Below, one piece after another: positions 57,901 through 64,000 of a stretch of DNA of 64,000 nt. How positions within the stretch are numbered: the stretch's first letter is position 1; every line of letters begins with the position of its first letter. The notes beneath the pieces are model-generated. The model saw only the letters and a program-made list of their open reading frames with translations, did no database searches and had not been told where the DNA came from. The DNA is taken from assembly GCA_964034945.1 (NCBI GenBank), contig OZ035962.1:25720530-25784529 (forward strand). Direction: 5' to 3'. The position numbers were made by a program, and so were the translations under genes. This stretch comes from Chrysopilus asiliformis (Eukaryota > Arthropoda > Insecta > Diptera > Rhagionidae).

Positions 57901-60151
57901 GGGTGTTTTATGTTTTCAAAATACAACAAAAATTGCGCCGCAGGCAAAACATTTCGAAACAAAGATTCCACTTTTGAAAATTAATTTAAAAAACGCGCCG
58001 CAGGCGAAATTTTGTAAGAAAAGTACGCTAGAGACATTATTTTTTTGAGAAAATTAAGCAGCAGGCAAACATTTTTGGGTTTTAAGGTCAATTTTTTTAG
58101 TGATTAAGAAATTACAAAACTATTCTGGGACAAAAATTAAGTTTCCGGGCCACATGCCTAAATCCGGGACTGTCCCGGCCATTACGGGCCCTATGGTCAC
58201 CCAATGTATACCATATTTATTAATAAAAAGGATCTCGTGCTCCCTCGCCGCACAGAACTGTGTCGGGGGTGGTTTAGTTTATTTTCATACATAGTTTAGA
58301 AATTCACAGTGAATCTCCATATCACGTTTATGATGTCATTACCACCTTCTCAACTCGTCCAATTCTTTGTGTCATTTCGCTTAGCACGCGGTGCTGGTGG
58401 TTTCTAATTTTGTTTTGACCACTAGTTTATCGGATCTTCACATCAGACCTCAATCCTATCCCACCATCACTACCTCTCCCTGTTCATTCATTTCTTAATA
58501 ATTTGATAAGATTTTATATTTAGATTAAAGAACAAGAAGATGAAAAATAACTCCATAGCCATGAGCTGTTAACCCTTTAGGCCCTAGTAGTTCCACTCTG
58601 GAACCACCCATATAAGAATTTTTCTAGAGCGGCCTAGAAAGCGTAGGTCAGAACCATCAACCGTAGTGAGTCATGAAATATGCATGTTTGAACTTGAGTA
58701 TGCGATTCGAGCGTGATGTAATTTTTTTGAGCGTGAATTTATAATTTCATTGTGACGTTTGGCGAATGTGGATCGGCTGCAGAAAATAATAATAAAAGTG
58801 GTGGTATATTTAAAATACTGAGTAAGTAATACTTTTATTACAAATCAAAAACATTAATTACACTATAGTTCAAGTGTTGAGTAGAAAAATATAAGATTAT
58901 TATATTTTTTCGGATTTTGTTAGGTGGTTCCATAAAGGTCCTACCAGGCCGTTATTTTTTCTTTTTTCAGAATTTTCGCAATGAATAAAAAAATTAATTT
59001 GATGAAAATGACAAGCGATGAGGTATATGCGCTTTTGGATGAATTTCCATCGGATGGATCAGATGTTTCCGACAGTGAAGACGAATTTGAATTAGAAAAA
59101 TTGGACGTTTTCGAGGATGAAGACATGCATCAAATGGTGGCTGCAAACCATGACAGTGACTGGGAATCTGAAGATGAATTACCGCTACAAACATATTTAA
59201 TACCCAGCGAAAATATAAAATGGACCCAGAACGTTCGTTGTGTCACATAGACAAACATTGGCTAGTGTCGAGAACCGGGTAAACCGTTTTAAAAAAAATG
59301 TTCCCTTGGAGAAAAGAATCGACAAAGCTCTTCATATGCCCGAACATGGAACCAAAGTTAGATGCACTAACTGTAGCACCAAGGCTAAACCCCGCAGGAC
59401 CAGATGGCACTGCAAAACATGCAACGTTGGATTATGCCTTTCAAATAAGGAAAATTGTTTTATTAAATTTCACGAAAAATAAATTGTTCTAGGTTCCTAG
59501 TGGTAGCGTGATGGAACCACCTATATCTGTGAAAAGTATCAATAAATAATTTTTTTTTTCAATAAATATGTGTTTTGTAAGCCTATTTTGTATTGAAAAT
59601 TATATCCAATTTGAATTCCTTAACAAAAAATTCCCTCCGTCCGCAAAGGGTTAAACGAGTCATGGTAGACGCTCGTCGTGTGTTGTTAAGCGTATTCGCA
59701 ATAATATCTAATATTTTAATATTCTAAGTTTATTATTATTTTGATTTCTTTTTTATTGTGTAGAAAATTTTTTATGAATATTTAATATCTTATGAGTAGC
59801 ATTAAAATATTTCTAGTATTTGTAAGCAAGACATTTAGATTAAGTTTTTTTTTATGAGAAAAATAAAACTGTTAATAGACCATAATCAATTTGTTTCGCT
59901 TACCACTGGGCAAAAATTTGTCATTTCTAATGATTTATTTAAAATATTTGTTGGTTTTTGATTTTTCAGTGAAAATGTTTGTTTGTTTTTTTTTTGGGAA
60001 TTCTATATGATGAGGGTTTCGTTATTTTACAGATGCTCCAGTTATTTTGACAATGCCTCATATGTTGGGCGCTGCTGAGGAATACACAAAATTGGTGAAG
60101 GGACTAAAGCCAGATAGAGAGAAGCATCAAATATTTATTGATATACAACAT
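36851..60151 (+). CDS. Snmp2: SNMP2-like CD36-family receptor (5' 455 codons; continues past the window)
   Basis: Seven exons with GT-AG introns join in one frame: 36851-36961, 41932-42089, 43544-43691, 43872-44009, 46721-46981, 47077-47506 and 60033-60151. The product starts with a short cytoplasmic N-terminus and a membrane helix (about 7-28). The CD36 ectodomain follows: EEGTEQYERF, VPQPLLFKVYIFNVTNP, EIGPFVYKQYR. Cysteines expected for CD36-type disulfides are present (SICNL, DICRSV, NECFCVD, NGCLY). Several N-glycosylation sequons occur (NVT, NHT, NKT, NST, NGT). EGTEQYERF and NGTDASAYPPF fit SNMP2 better than SNMP1, emp or croquemort. SNMPs sit in dendrites or support cells of olfactory sensilla and assist lipid ligand transfer. 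The C-terminal roughly 95 residues, including the second membrane helix, are missing at the right edge. Confidence 0.85.
37004..37376. repeat. Degenerate tandem repeat, about 124 bp, three copies
   Basis: Three units in SNMP2 intron 1 share CCCCTCTCCTGATATTTC-like text, GGATTTGAGTCC-like text and an ACTAAAAT..ATCT..CTCCC stretch, starting near 37004, 37127 and 37250. Considerable divergence, so an old array. Confidence 0.6.
37791..38062. mobile_element. Palindromic MITE with CACTCAGAAAAATG ends
   Basis: CACTCAGAAAAATG (37791-37804) is exactly complementary to 38049-38062, with TA next to each end as a possible target duplication. The interior has a second inverted pair, GACCTTAGATAGGTTAACTC against GAGTTAACCTG. 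Inserted in SNMP2 intron 1. Confidence 0.8.
38200..38490. repeat. AGGAATAT-type dispersed repeat
   Basis: Repeated phrases CCTATAATTT, GGGAATC, TACCAAAAAATGTCACTGTC and AATAGGAATATAC. A related piece lies at 52370-52525 and a fragment at about 42290-42310. Non-coding. Confidence 0.5.
39968..40303. repeat. 8-bp microsatellite (TTAGTCTG)n, about 42 copies
   Basis: Nearly uninterrupted octamer array in SNMP2 intron 1 with scattered single-base variants (TTACTCTG, TTAGTATG, TTAGCCTG). It begins next to CTGTCTGTCAGTCTAC, a tetranucleotide-like seed. Not a known telomere motif. Confidence 0.95.
40700..41060. repeat. Dispersed repeat: R1 unit with flanking family text
   Basis: CAATCGTCAAATACTCTACATG, an R1 core (GATTGGATTTTGATGTATGA, TTTTCGAGAAAATTGC) and GGTTCGATGCATTACAAACG follow in order. 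The same order is found at 49930-50160, and parts at 23530 and 48900-49010. A longer interspersed element whose class I cannot name. Confidence 0.55.
41932..42089 (+). CDS. Snmp2: SNMP2-like exon 2
   Basis: Acceptor TTTTTTAG, donor GTAAGT. Codes SLIIEEGTEQYERF through NEIGPFVY and the first two bases of a Lys codon completed by exon 3. Confidence 0.85.
42140..42240. repeat. Dispersed repeat end (ATACGTCACGC)
   Basis: GGGTCCATAATATACGTCACGC matches GCAGTCCATAAAATACGTCACGC near 54173 and more loosely ATCCATAAAATACGTTACAC near 43132. These look like ends of one repeat family scattered in the SNMP2 introns. Confidence 0.45.
42770..42842. repeat. C/T-rich low-complexity tract
   Basis: Almost pure CCCCTCTCCC repeat. 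The complementary strand reads a Gly/Glu/Arg-rich open frame with no biological support. Confidence 0.85.
43544..43691 (+). CDS. Snmp2: SNMP2-like exon 3
   Basis: Acceptor CTTTTTAG, donor GTAAGA. Completes Lys and codes QYRKKSIKEFSKNHTTITYT through ITVLNMQMN, ending on a codon boundary. Confidence 0.85.
43872..44009 (+). CDS. Snmp2: SNMP2-like exon 4 (basic 46-residue module)
   Basis: Acceptor CCTTGCAG, donor GTAATT. Codes AFLQVFERELKEIFRNFATR through RIRGKRK. It is 138 nt with phase 0 at both ends, so skipping would keep the frame. Such an insert fits SNMP2 rather than other CD36 proteins (recollection of the family, not a search). Confidence 0.75.
44010..46080. other. SNMP2 intron 4, mostly AT-rich
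   Basis: Long A and T runs, no coding sequence seen. Minus-strand frames of about 70 codons near 45690-46090 have no support. Confidence 0.5.
46081..46374. mobile_element. GATTAC-type MITE (copy 3, reversed and expanded)
   Basis: Same ends (AAACCCAATTCAGACTAACG and TTAGTCTGAATTGTGC) as 20170-20344, but the core ACTTTCAACGATAGGG reads in the opposite sense, so this copy is inverted. One arm carries about 23 GATTAC/GATTGC hexamers (about 46101-46240). Read backwards the hexamers give a meaningless Arg-Asn repeat. Confidence 0.85.
46381..46631. mobile_element. TTAA-flanked piggyBac-like MITE, family 3
   Basis: TTAA then CACGTTTATGGT at the left, ACCATAAACGTG then TTAA at the right: a perfect 12-bp inverted repeat. 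It touches the preceding MITE almost end to end. An inner TTAACCCTTTTAG at about 46506 could be a nested older end. Confidence 0.8.
46721..46981 (+). CDS. Snmp2: SNMP2-like exon 5
   Basis: Acceptor CTTTCAG; donor GTATTA, a weak site. Codes SVLQKIEGDPGLSF through DDGSLAFSLFNH. If the 95-bp intron were retained the frame would stop three codons later. Confidence 0.82.
47077..47506 (+). CDS. Snmp2: SNMP2-like exon 6 (Cys-rich ectodomain)
   Basis: Acceptor TTTCTACAG, donor GTAAGT. The largest exon: KNRTHDGVYEVRTGLDNPGK, NGTDASAYPPF, SADICRSVELFY, PGFRYTTGDNF, NECFCVDRL, NGCLYSGALDLSECI. It holds most of the disulfide cysteines and ends one base into the next codon. Confidence 0.9.
47507..50786. 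other. SNMP2 intron 6, left part
   Basis: No gene. Contains dispersed repeats: a GACAGACAGACA tract at about 48840-48870 next to GGACATGCGGAAATCAAAATCC (the complement of text at 30700-30725), and an R1-type copy at 49930-50160. Confidence 0.5.
50787..51013. mobile_element. TTAA-flanked piggyBac-like MITE, family 2 (copy 2)
   Basis: Near-identical to 10094-10321, with TTAA on both sides and ends CCCTTAATTTATGAGGTG and CACCTCATCAATTAAGGG. The high similarity of two copies 40 kb apart suggests recent spread. Confidence 0.88.
51315..51432. mobile_element. 118-bp pogo/Tigger-type MITE
   Basis: CAGTGAAACCTCCTAAATCG at the left and GATTTCACTG next to TA at the right. Internal TCGGGACTTC and GTCCCGATT repeats. 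CAGTG ends and a TA target are usual for the pogo branch of Tc1/mariner; the left TA has decayed. Confidence 0.6.
51433..54900. other. SNMP2 intron 6, middle part
   Basis: No gene supported. Holds an AGGAATAT-type repeat remnant (52370-52525), an ATACGTCACGC repeat end with a C run (about 54165-54230) and AT-rich DNA. Confidence 0.45.
54905..54950 (+). promoter_or_regulatory. Candidate core promoter of the lysozyme gene
   Basis: An ATATAG TATA-like site at 54911-54916 lies 25-27 bp before a double initiator-like TCAGTCAGTT (54936-54945). The inferred leader of about 155 nt leads straight to the ATG at 55099 without an intron being needed. Confidence 0.5.
55099..57705 (+). CDS. Triple-domain c-type lysozyme with mucin-like tail
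   Basis: An 868-residue secreted protein in one exon, nested in SNMP2 intron 6 on the same strand. A signal peptide (1-18, cut before KVFERCEL) is followed by three lysozyme domains, about 19-145, 175-300 and 336-462, each with eight Cys and the WCSPPG and FNAW/YNAW motifs. Domains 2 and 3 keep the catalytic pair (Glu206/Asp224; Glu367/Asp385, in CIAxHES and GDHGIFQI). In domain 1 the same places are Gln51 and Ala67, with two residues missing between them, so it cannot use the classical mechanism. Residues 469-868 are Pro-run then Thr/Pro/Arg-rich, a likely O-glycosylated stalk. Drosophila CG8492 is a comparable multi-domain lysozyme. Likely role: gut or immune hydrolase, possibly chitin- or mucus-associated. 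Confidence 0.93.
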   Translation: MYRSVWWCVAFLCHISVGKVFERCELARLLRDQHGLSLDETATWVCIAQHQSNLNSSAYGGHLDNGAHGLFQISDMFWCSPPGKGWACGVACDKLRDDDLTDDMACVRTIYDEHHRISGDGYNAWASYQYFCRGKSEPYVHGCFDEWNSIEEPREYRIFDNDISTTTEIRKQARIYDRCELAQELRYTHKIPMEQIANWVCIAHHESNYNTSAVGQLNADGSGDHGIFQISDIYWCSPPGNGWVCGLSCSQLEDSDITDDVRCMQTIYEEHQRISGDGFNAWTVYQPYCYQQAEDYIHGCFSDLDDNSIGPLVASSTTNSAQEELPVDITKSSAKIYSPCELAQELREKHGIPEDQIATWVCIAQHESQFNTSAVGHVNPDGSGDHGIFQISDLFWCSPPGDGYACGVTCSELEDNDITDDVRCIKKIYDEHKRLSGDGFNAWTVYDIFCKGEVERYIENCEHVIPDVVQEIPSSEFSEPPPPPPPPIIPAITAPPKVPVYYEKSYVQPASDATEKFTTTSTTTERSTSTYAYIAPTKSTTKYKFSFTFPTTQSPITKTTRTSSYSNPSYQQDTTFGAKKQQKTVTTTRRPTTTRSPTTTRPTTRTTRISYYTSPPTQRYEYSRPITTTTRRPTATTTRRPITTTKKPTTRKPITTLKPSTKYYDSYKHFTTTPKPSTKSYDSYKYYTTTTPRSTTTTTRRTTTTTRRPITTTKRNYYTTTYQPYSSPASKAPRSVFDIYFDLFKIPKPDPTLNAKGVSKQEFTTKSTTKYQPFWVTTTPTPKTSSRTTPSWRTTRNPTTTTTTTRRPTTTPSWRTTTPRSTTNTPSRSPFSFSSFRFGTAADHAIPQRQTSRDTRSAFDEWFNRFKH
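57739..58203. mobile_element. Non-autonomous element with GGGTGACCATA ends
   Basis: AGGGTGACCATATG at the left and CCCTATGGTCACCCA at the right are near-complements. A CCGGGACTGTCCCGG palindrome lies near the right end. A similar end occurs near 52160 (GGGTGACCATATTT). It directly follows the lysozyme stop codon and may overlap its 3'UTR; the first AATAAA after the gene is beyond it (58222). Confidence 0.6.
58981..59250 (+). pseudogene. N-terminal remnant of piggyBac transposase
   Basis: About 85 codons with the acidic N-terminus common in piggyBac proteins (SDGSDVSDSEDEFELEKLDV, HDSDWESEDELP). After roughly residue 84 the piggyBac core with the catalytic aspartates should follow, but the frame stops at 59250. 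Confidence 0.8.
59240..59482 (+). pseudogene. C-terminal Cys-rich remnant of piggyBac transposase
   Basis: In the next frame: a short linker, then VRCTNCSTKAKP, WHCKTCNVGLCL and CFIKFHEK before the stop. This matches the C-terminal zinc-binding cysteine-rich domain that in piggyBac proteins contacts the terminal repeats. The frame change between this part and the N-terminal part marks the deletion joint near 59240. Confidence 0.82.
60033..60151 (+). CDS. Snmp2: SNMP2-like exon 7
   Basis: Acceptor TTATTTTACAG, donor GTAAGT. Completes a split Asp codon and codes APVILTMPHMLGAAEEYTKL through HQIFIDIQH. The phase and the sequence continue exon 6 across 12.5 kb. The last exons are not in the window. 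Confidence 0.88.
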
Positions 60152-60578
60152 GTAAGTAAATTTTAATTACGCTAAATTACCTTTTCTATTTTAATTACTT
60201 TTTTTAAATATTCTTTATTAACCGAAATATCCTTCAAAAACCGAAATATTCTTCGTAAGCCGAAATATTCTCCATAAACCAAAACATTTTCATAAACCGA
60301 AATATTCTTCATAAACCGAAATATTCTTCATAAACCGAGGTACTTATTCAAAATAATAGTAATAGTTAACATATCGCCCCGTGATTCTTATCTTGTACCA
60401 AACGACATTTTTTACTTTTTCAACTAATGATGGGGTGTTGGGTTTTTGTCCAACGCGCCAGTTCCCACTACCCAACAAAAAAAAATGCGCTACCAAAGAT
60501 CTATAAAAAAGTCCTACTTTTCGGGTGGTTGTGAGGGTGGAGGGGGAGTGCTATAATTTTTAAATTAAACTACTGTCC

Positions 60579-60729
60579 AATTTGAGTGGCACAAAAATTT
60601 CCGTTAAATTTAAAAATTGTTCTCTGGATTTCATCAGCTCGCAAATAGTAGGCTATATTTCCAAAAACAATATTTCGCTTAGCCAATACTGCAGGTGGTT
60701 TCGGAGACGGTCCATTGAATACATATATG
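60579..60729 (-). pseudogene. Fragment of a third lipocalin-like paralogue
   Basis: On the minus strand the DNA reads FNGPSPKPPAVLAKRNIVFG, then NIAYYLRADEIQRTIFKFNG, clearly related to residues 25-64 of the two intact genes to the right. The first Cys is Ser and no signal sequence or downstream part follows. Probably a truncated duplicate. Confidence 0.75.
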
Positions 60730-61384
60730 ACGCAATAGTAACTCAAGAGACGCCCGCACTTTTACGGGAATTCTTGGATGATGTTTTCTTTTGGGTTAAT
60801 AAAACAGAAAAGCATATCTTTTTTTTTTTTTATTTATTTAAACAATCGTTTTTTTTTTTTGCACAAAGAGGGATGAAAAGTTTTTTTTAAAAGCATTATC
60901 GAAATTATGTAGTTTAACTTGTATCAAAAATTCTGTGAAACATTCAAACTTTCTAAAGGGAGGAATAAAACTCTTAACAAAATTTGTTTTGTCGCACCGG
61001 AAGTGCTAATGTATTTTTTTAGAAATTTTGAAAAATTTCGTAGGTACAATTTTCTGAAAAAATATTATATGTGCGCAATTTGCGTCTATTTCATACGCAG
61101 GGCGAGTTTTGCCATGCTGCTTGCAGGTCAATCAAAAACAGTAGGTTTTGATTAAAAAATAAGAAACCCGTTGCCCTGCTATTTTAATTATCGTAAAACT
61201 ATGACGAGCCTAATTTTCTAAAATGTACATCCCAGTTGAAAAATTTATGACCAACAAAGAGCACACGCTTCTTCTAATAGACTAGTGGCTACTTATCTTT
61301 CAACTGAGACCTTCCTATTAAAAAATGAAGCTCGTCATAGAAATTCCCCATCAGTTTTTGTAAAATATATCATGCCAAACTGCC

Positions 61385-62173
61385 CTACGTATGAAACAGA
61401 CATGCACAATTTTCGGAAAACCATTTGCAAAAAAATCCGATAATCAAAATGGATAAGAAAATCACACAAGTTAATGCAAATACAAACAAAATATAAATTT
61501 TTTGATCATTTAACTCATTTAGACCACAACTGTCGATATATTTTTTTTTCATTTTGGGACAATAGTTTAACTTGTTAATAATGTTACCAGGAGTAGAAAT
61601 ATTTATAAAATCTGATATTTTACTGGAGACTTTTTCCAATGATTTAATAGCCAGTGTAGAGAGGGGCAGTAGTGTTTCGAAATTAACATAGTTGATTAGA
61701 ATGAAACCACCTTCAGAATGTTTTTCCGTCTTCGAGATATTCTTGCACGCCCAAATTACGTGTAGTTTTGCAAAATCCGTGTAAATTAATCGAAAATTCA
61801 TATCATCGTTGATGAGAATGTCAAAACTTTCATCATAAAAGTAACGTCCATTCAAAAATGTGAAATTAAGATGCGTGCAACAAGGTTTGATTTTGCAATC
61901 AAAACATTCAATTGCAATTCCTTGTGGATCTGGAAAATATTTGGCCCTTAGACATTGGGAATCCTTTTTCGCGATTGCATTTCCGTTAAATTTAAAAATT
62001 GTTCTCCGGATTTCGTCAACTGGCAGATAGTAGGCAATATTTCCAAAAACAATATTTCGTTTAACCGATATTGCAGGTGGATTCGGACACGGCCCATCGA
62101 ATATTTTACTTTCAATCCGCAAAACGAATGAAAGTACAAGATTTAAAAATATTAGCTGCTTGTTGATCCTCAT
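61385..62173 (-). CDS. Lipocalin-like membrane-anchored protein 1
   Basis: 262 residues, antisense inside the SNMP2 locus. The start is the ATG at 62173, preferred over an in-frame TTG three codons earlier and aligned with the paralogue. A signal peptide (about 1-22) is followed by IFDGPCPNPPAI, a Cys-rich middle (C74, C90, C93, C98, C99), the strand IYTDFAKLHVIWAC (resembling the lipocalin TD-Y motif), a helix-like segment, then NKLNYCPK. A membrane segment (about 226-248) is near the C-terminus. Cys positions and the two motifs suggest an ApoD-like fold that is usually soluble; the anchor is unusual and the GxW lipocalin signature is not evident. No intron. Family assignment uncertain. Confidence 0.7.
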   Translation of the reverse strand: MRINKQLIFLNLVLSFVLRIESKIFDGPCPNPPAISVKRNIVFGNIAYYLPVDEIRRTIFKFNGNAIAKKDSQCLRAKYFPDPQGIAIECFDCKIKPCCTHLNFTFLNGRYFYDESFDILINDDMNFRLIYTDFAKLHVIWACKNISKTEKHSEGGFILINYVNFETLLPLSTLAIKSLEKVSSKISDFINISTPGNIINKLNYCPKMKKKYIDSCGLNELNDQKIYILFVFALTCVIFLSILIIGFFCKWFSENCACLFHT

Positions 62174-62636
62174 CTTTTGCAATGAATTTTCAAACTGAAT
62201 TCAAATGTTGTCAGAAAGTCGCTTTTAACATCGAAAAGTATTGCACATATTACCAATTTGAAAATTAATAAAATAATATTTTATGTTGAAAGACCCATTA
62301 TGTGGAAATACCCGAAATACCCTCTAATTCATGTGTTGCAAGCAAAATAATGTTTCCAAAAAACGAACTTAATTAAATTGATTCAAGAATAAATCAATAA
62401 TTGATTGTATGAATTATGCAACCAGGGGCAGGAGCTCATCCAAGGAAACCTCTCCTGAAAAATCGGATTCCACTCTATTAGTTTTTGTAATAATGGTCCA
62501 ATCGACAGTGGAGTATTCGGGAAATGTTTTTTTAGGCAAAAATAAAGAGGTCGAGATTTTTCATGAATACAATACTTTATTATGCTTCTTATAAGTTAAT
62601 AAAAATATATGAATTGCTCAAGTGCTTCTAAAAGAT

Positions 62637-63395
62637 TTATTTCAAGTGCCAATGAATGCAAATTCCAATACATAAAGCGGATAAAAACATCGACCCAATA
62701 AATGCATATACGAATAAGATATAAGAATTTGTATCATTTAACTCGTTTAGACCACAATTGGCAACACATTGTTGGTACATTTTACTACAATATTTCAAAA
62801 TTTCATTATGGTTACCACGATCCGAAATATTGATAAAATCTTGTATTTTAGCCGAGATGTTTTCCATTGATTTCAAATCCAAACTCACAGAAGCACTTGT
62901 TTCGCTTACAATGTAATCTATTAGAATTAAACCACCTTCAGAATGTTGTGTCGAATTCGAGATATTCTTGCAGGCCCAAATTACGTGTAGTTTTGCAAAA
63001 TCCGTGTAAATTAATCGAAAATCCATATCATCTTTGATGGTTATTTTAATGATTTTGTAAGAGTTACGTTGTACCGGGATGTCTTCATAATTCTTGCAAT
63101 AATCTATCCACTTCTTTTTCTTAAGGCATCCAAATGAAATTGCTTGTGAATCTGGATAATAATAAACTCTTTGACATTGGGAATCCATTTTTGTGGTCGC
63201 TTTTCCGTAAAATTTAAAAATTGTTCTCTGGATTTCATCAACTGGCAGATAGTAGGCAATATTTCCCCAAATGACTTTTTCTTGAATCGATATTGCAGGT
63301 GGATTCGGACACGGTCCATCGAATATTTTACCTTCATTTCCCAACAAAAACCAAAGAGCAAAGATTCCGAACAACAGCGCTATGTTGATCCCCAT
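62637..63395 (-). CDS. Lipocalin-like membrane-anchored protein 2
   Basis: 252 residues from the ATG at about 63395 (MGINIALLFGIFALWFLL signal). A longer in-frame start at 63578 would put 61 unrelated residues ahead of the signal peptide. It shares with protein 1 the blocks IFDGPCPNPPAIS, WGNIAYYLPVDEIQRTIFKF, DDMDFRLIYTDFAKLHVIWA and CGLNELND before the C-terminal membrane segment (about 218-240). The middle (about 90-115) has diverged into a Lys/Tyr-rich stretch with fewer Cys. Tandem, same strand, 464 bp from gene 1. Function unknown; surface-exposed ligand binder by inference. Confidence 0.72.
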   Translation of the reverse strand: MGINIALLFGIFALWFLLGNEGKIFDGPCPNPPAISIQEKVIWGNIAYYLPVDEIQRTIFKFYGKATTKMDSQCQRVYYYPDSQAISFGCLKKKKWIDYCKNYEDIPVQRNSYKIIKITIKDDMDFRLIYTDFAKLHVIWACKNISNSTQHSEGGLILIDYIVSETSASVSLDLKSMENISAKIQDFINISDRGNHNEILKYCSKMYQQCVANCGLNELNDTNSYILFVYAFIGSMFLSALCIGICIHWHLK

Positions 63396-63647
63396 ATTCA
63401 AGCCTCTTGTCTCAAACTGAATTAAGAAGCGTCCAACAGCATTACACATGTGAATTATTATTATTATTTTATACATTAAGAAAATTAGGAAAATTGAATC
63501 AATGATATTTAATTCATTGATGTTAGTAGTATTTCTACTAAGCAATTTGTTTTCTTTCACATTAACCCTACACTGCATGTTGCGTCGTTATTCCATTCCA
63601 GTGCTGTGCGAAACGAAATAAACAACAGTGTTTGACGGTTTTTGTAT

Positions 63648-64000
63648 AAAATATCAGTTGTGGTCAACACAAAACTTTCTTCTACAAAATCTACGACCCT
63701 GCGCAATTTACGCTAGAGCCCTGTCGCGTTGTCAACCTAAGACGACCTCCCAATAAATTCTTGGTTTATTCAAAAATATCAAAAACGTACAAAATTTGAG
63801 ATAACTTGAGAACTGTAAAAGATATCAATTTACGGTAAATGGCAAAAATGTAGAAAATGTTAACATCTTTAATTATTCTTTTAACTGATTTGTCAAAAAC
63901 CGTTAGTTTGCAAATTATTCGCAAACATATGATTTTTTACATATTAATGAAAATATCTCAATATCGGTAAAATATAACGGATAACAGTAAGAAACAAAAT
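63648..64000. repeat. Dispersed repeat family R2 (copy 3, cut by the window edge)
   Basis: AACTTTCTTCTACAAAATCTACG, CCTGCGCAATTTA, GTAAATGGCAAAAATGTAGAAA and ATATCTCAATATCGGTAAAATATA follow the same order as 26978-27260. Confidence 0.6.

Larger units (their letters stand above)
58569..59654 (+). mobile_element. Internally deleted piggyBac element
   Basis: TTAA then CCCTTTAGG at the left and CGCAAAGGG then TTAA at the right bound 1086 bp. Inside are the two ends of a piggyBac-type transposase (see next two entries) and repeats of GGAACCACC near both termini, which are likely sub-terminal transposase binding sites. The catalytic centre is missing, so the element cannot move by itself. Confidence 0.88.

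Noticed and set aside
63396..63578. 61-residue N-terminal extension of lipocalin-like protein 2
   Set aside because: It would place unrelated sequence before a clear signal peptide; the paralogue starts at the position equivalent to 63395.

Overview
The window is 64 kb of AT-rich eukaryotic DNA that looks insect and most likely dipteran. The main evidence is a cluster of intronless small heat-shock genes of the Drosophila Hsp22/23/26/27/67B type, an SNMP2-type CD36 receptor broken by GT-AG introns, and a multi-domain c-type lysozyme. A nematoceran fly (for example a fungus gnat) is a guess that the sequence does not settle.

Left part (1-14 kb): the 3' exons of one unrecognised plus-strand gene (4431-5293), then non-coding DNA packed with miniature transposons. 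Several are TTAA-flanked, piggyBac-like elements (8356-8653, 8677-8921, 10094-10321, 15634-15760); others are long perfect palindromes (7820-8059, 14032-14287). A 24-nt candidate microexon lies on the minus strand at 12109-12132.

Centre (16-33 kb): six intronless alpha-crystallin/Hsp20 genes, A to F, in the order + + - + - +. A and B form one subfamily. Their C-terminal halves and 3'UTRs are almost identical while their N-terminal halves have diverged, which suggests gene conversion. I see no canonical heat-shock element upstream of either. C to F are Hsp23/27-like (MSxLP start, [17 protein letters not shown]), and each has a TATA box and HSF-type GAA/TTC arrays upstream, so they are probably heat-inducible.

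Right part (36.8 kb to the end): an SNMP2-like receptor (exons from 36851 to 60151; the last exons lie beyond the window) whose 12.5-kb intron 6 contains a complete intronless lysozyme gene on the same strand. That protein has three lysozyme domains plus a 400-residue Thr/Pro-rich tail. The first lysozyme domain has lost both catalytic acids. The following intron holds two antisense paralogues encoding secreted or membrane-anchored, distantly lipocalin-like proteins, plus a degenerate third copy. An internally deleted piggyBac element (58569-59654) sits between the lysozyme and SNMP2 exon 7.

Functionally, the heat-shock cluster serves protein quality control. SNMP2, the lysozyme and the lipocalin-like pair are surface or secreted proteins related to lipid or odorant handling and to gut or immune function, although sharing an intron need not mean sharing a pathway. 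Much of the remaining DNA is dispersed repeats, minisatellites (90 bp, 21 bp, 8 bp, 6 bp) and MITEs.
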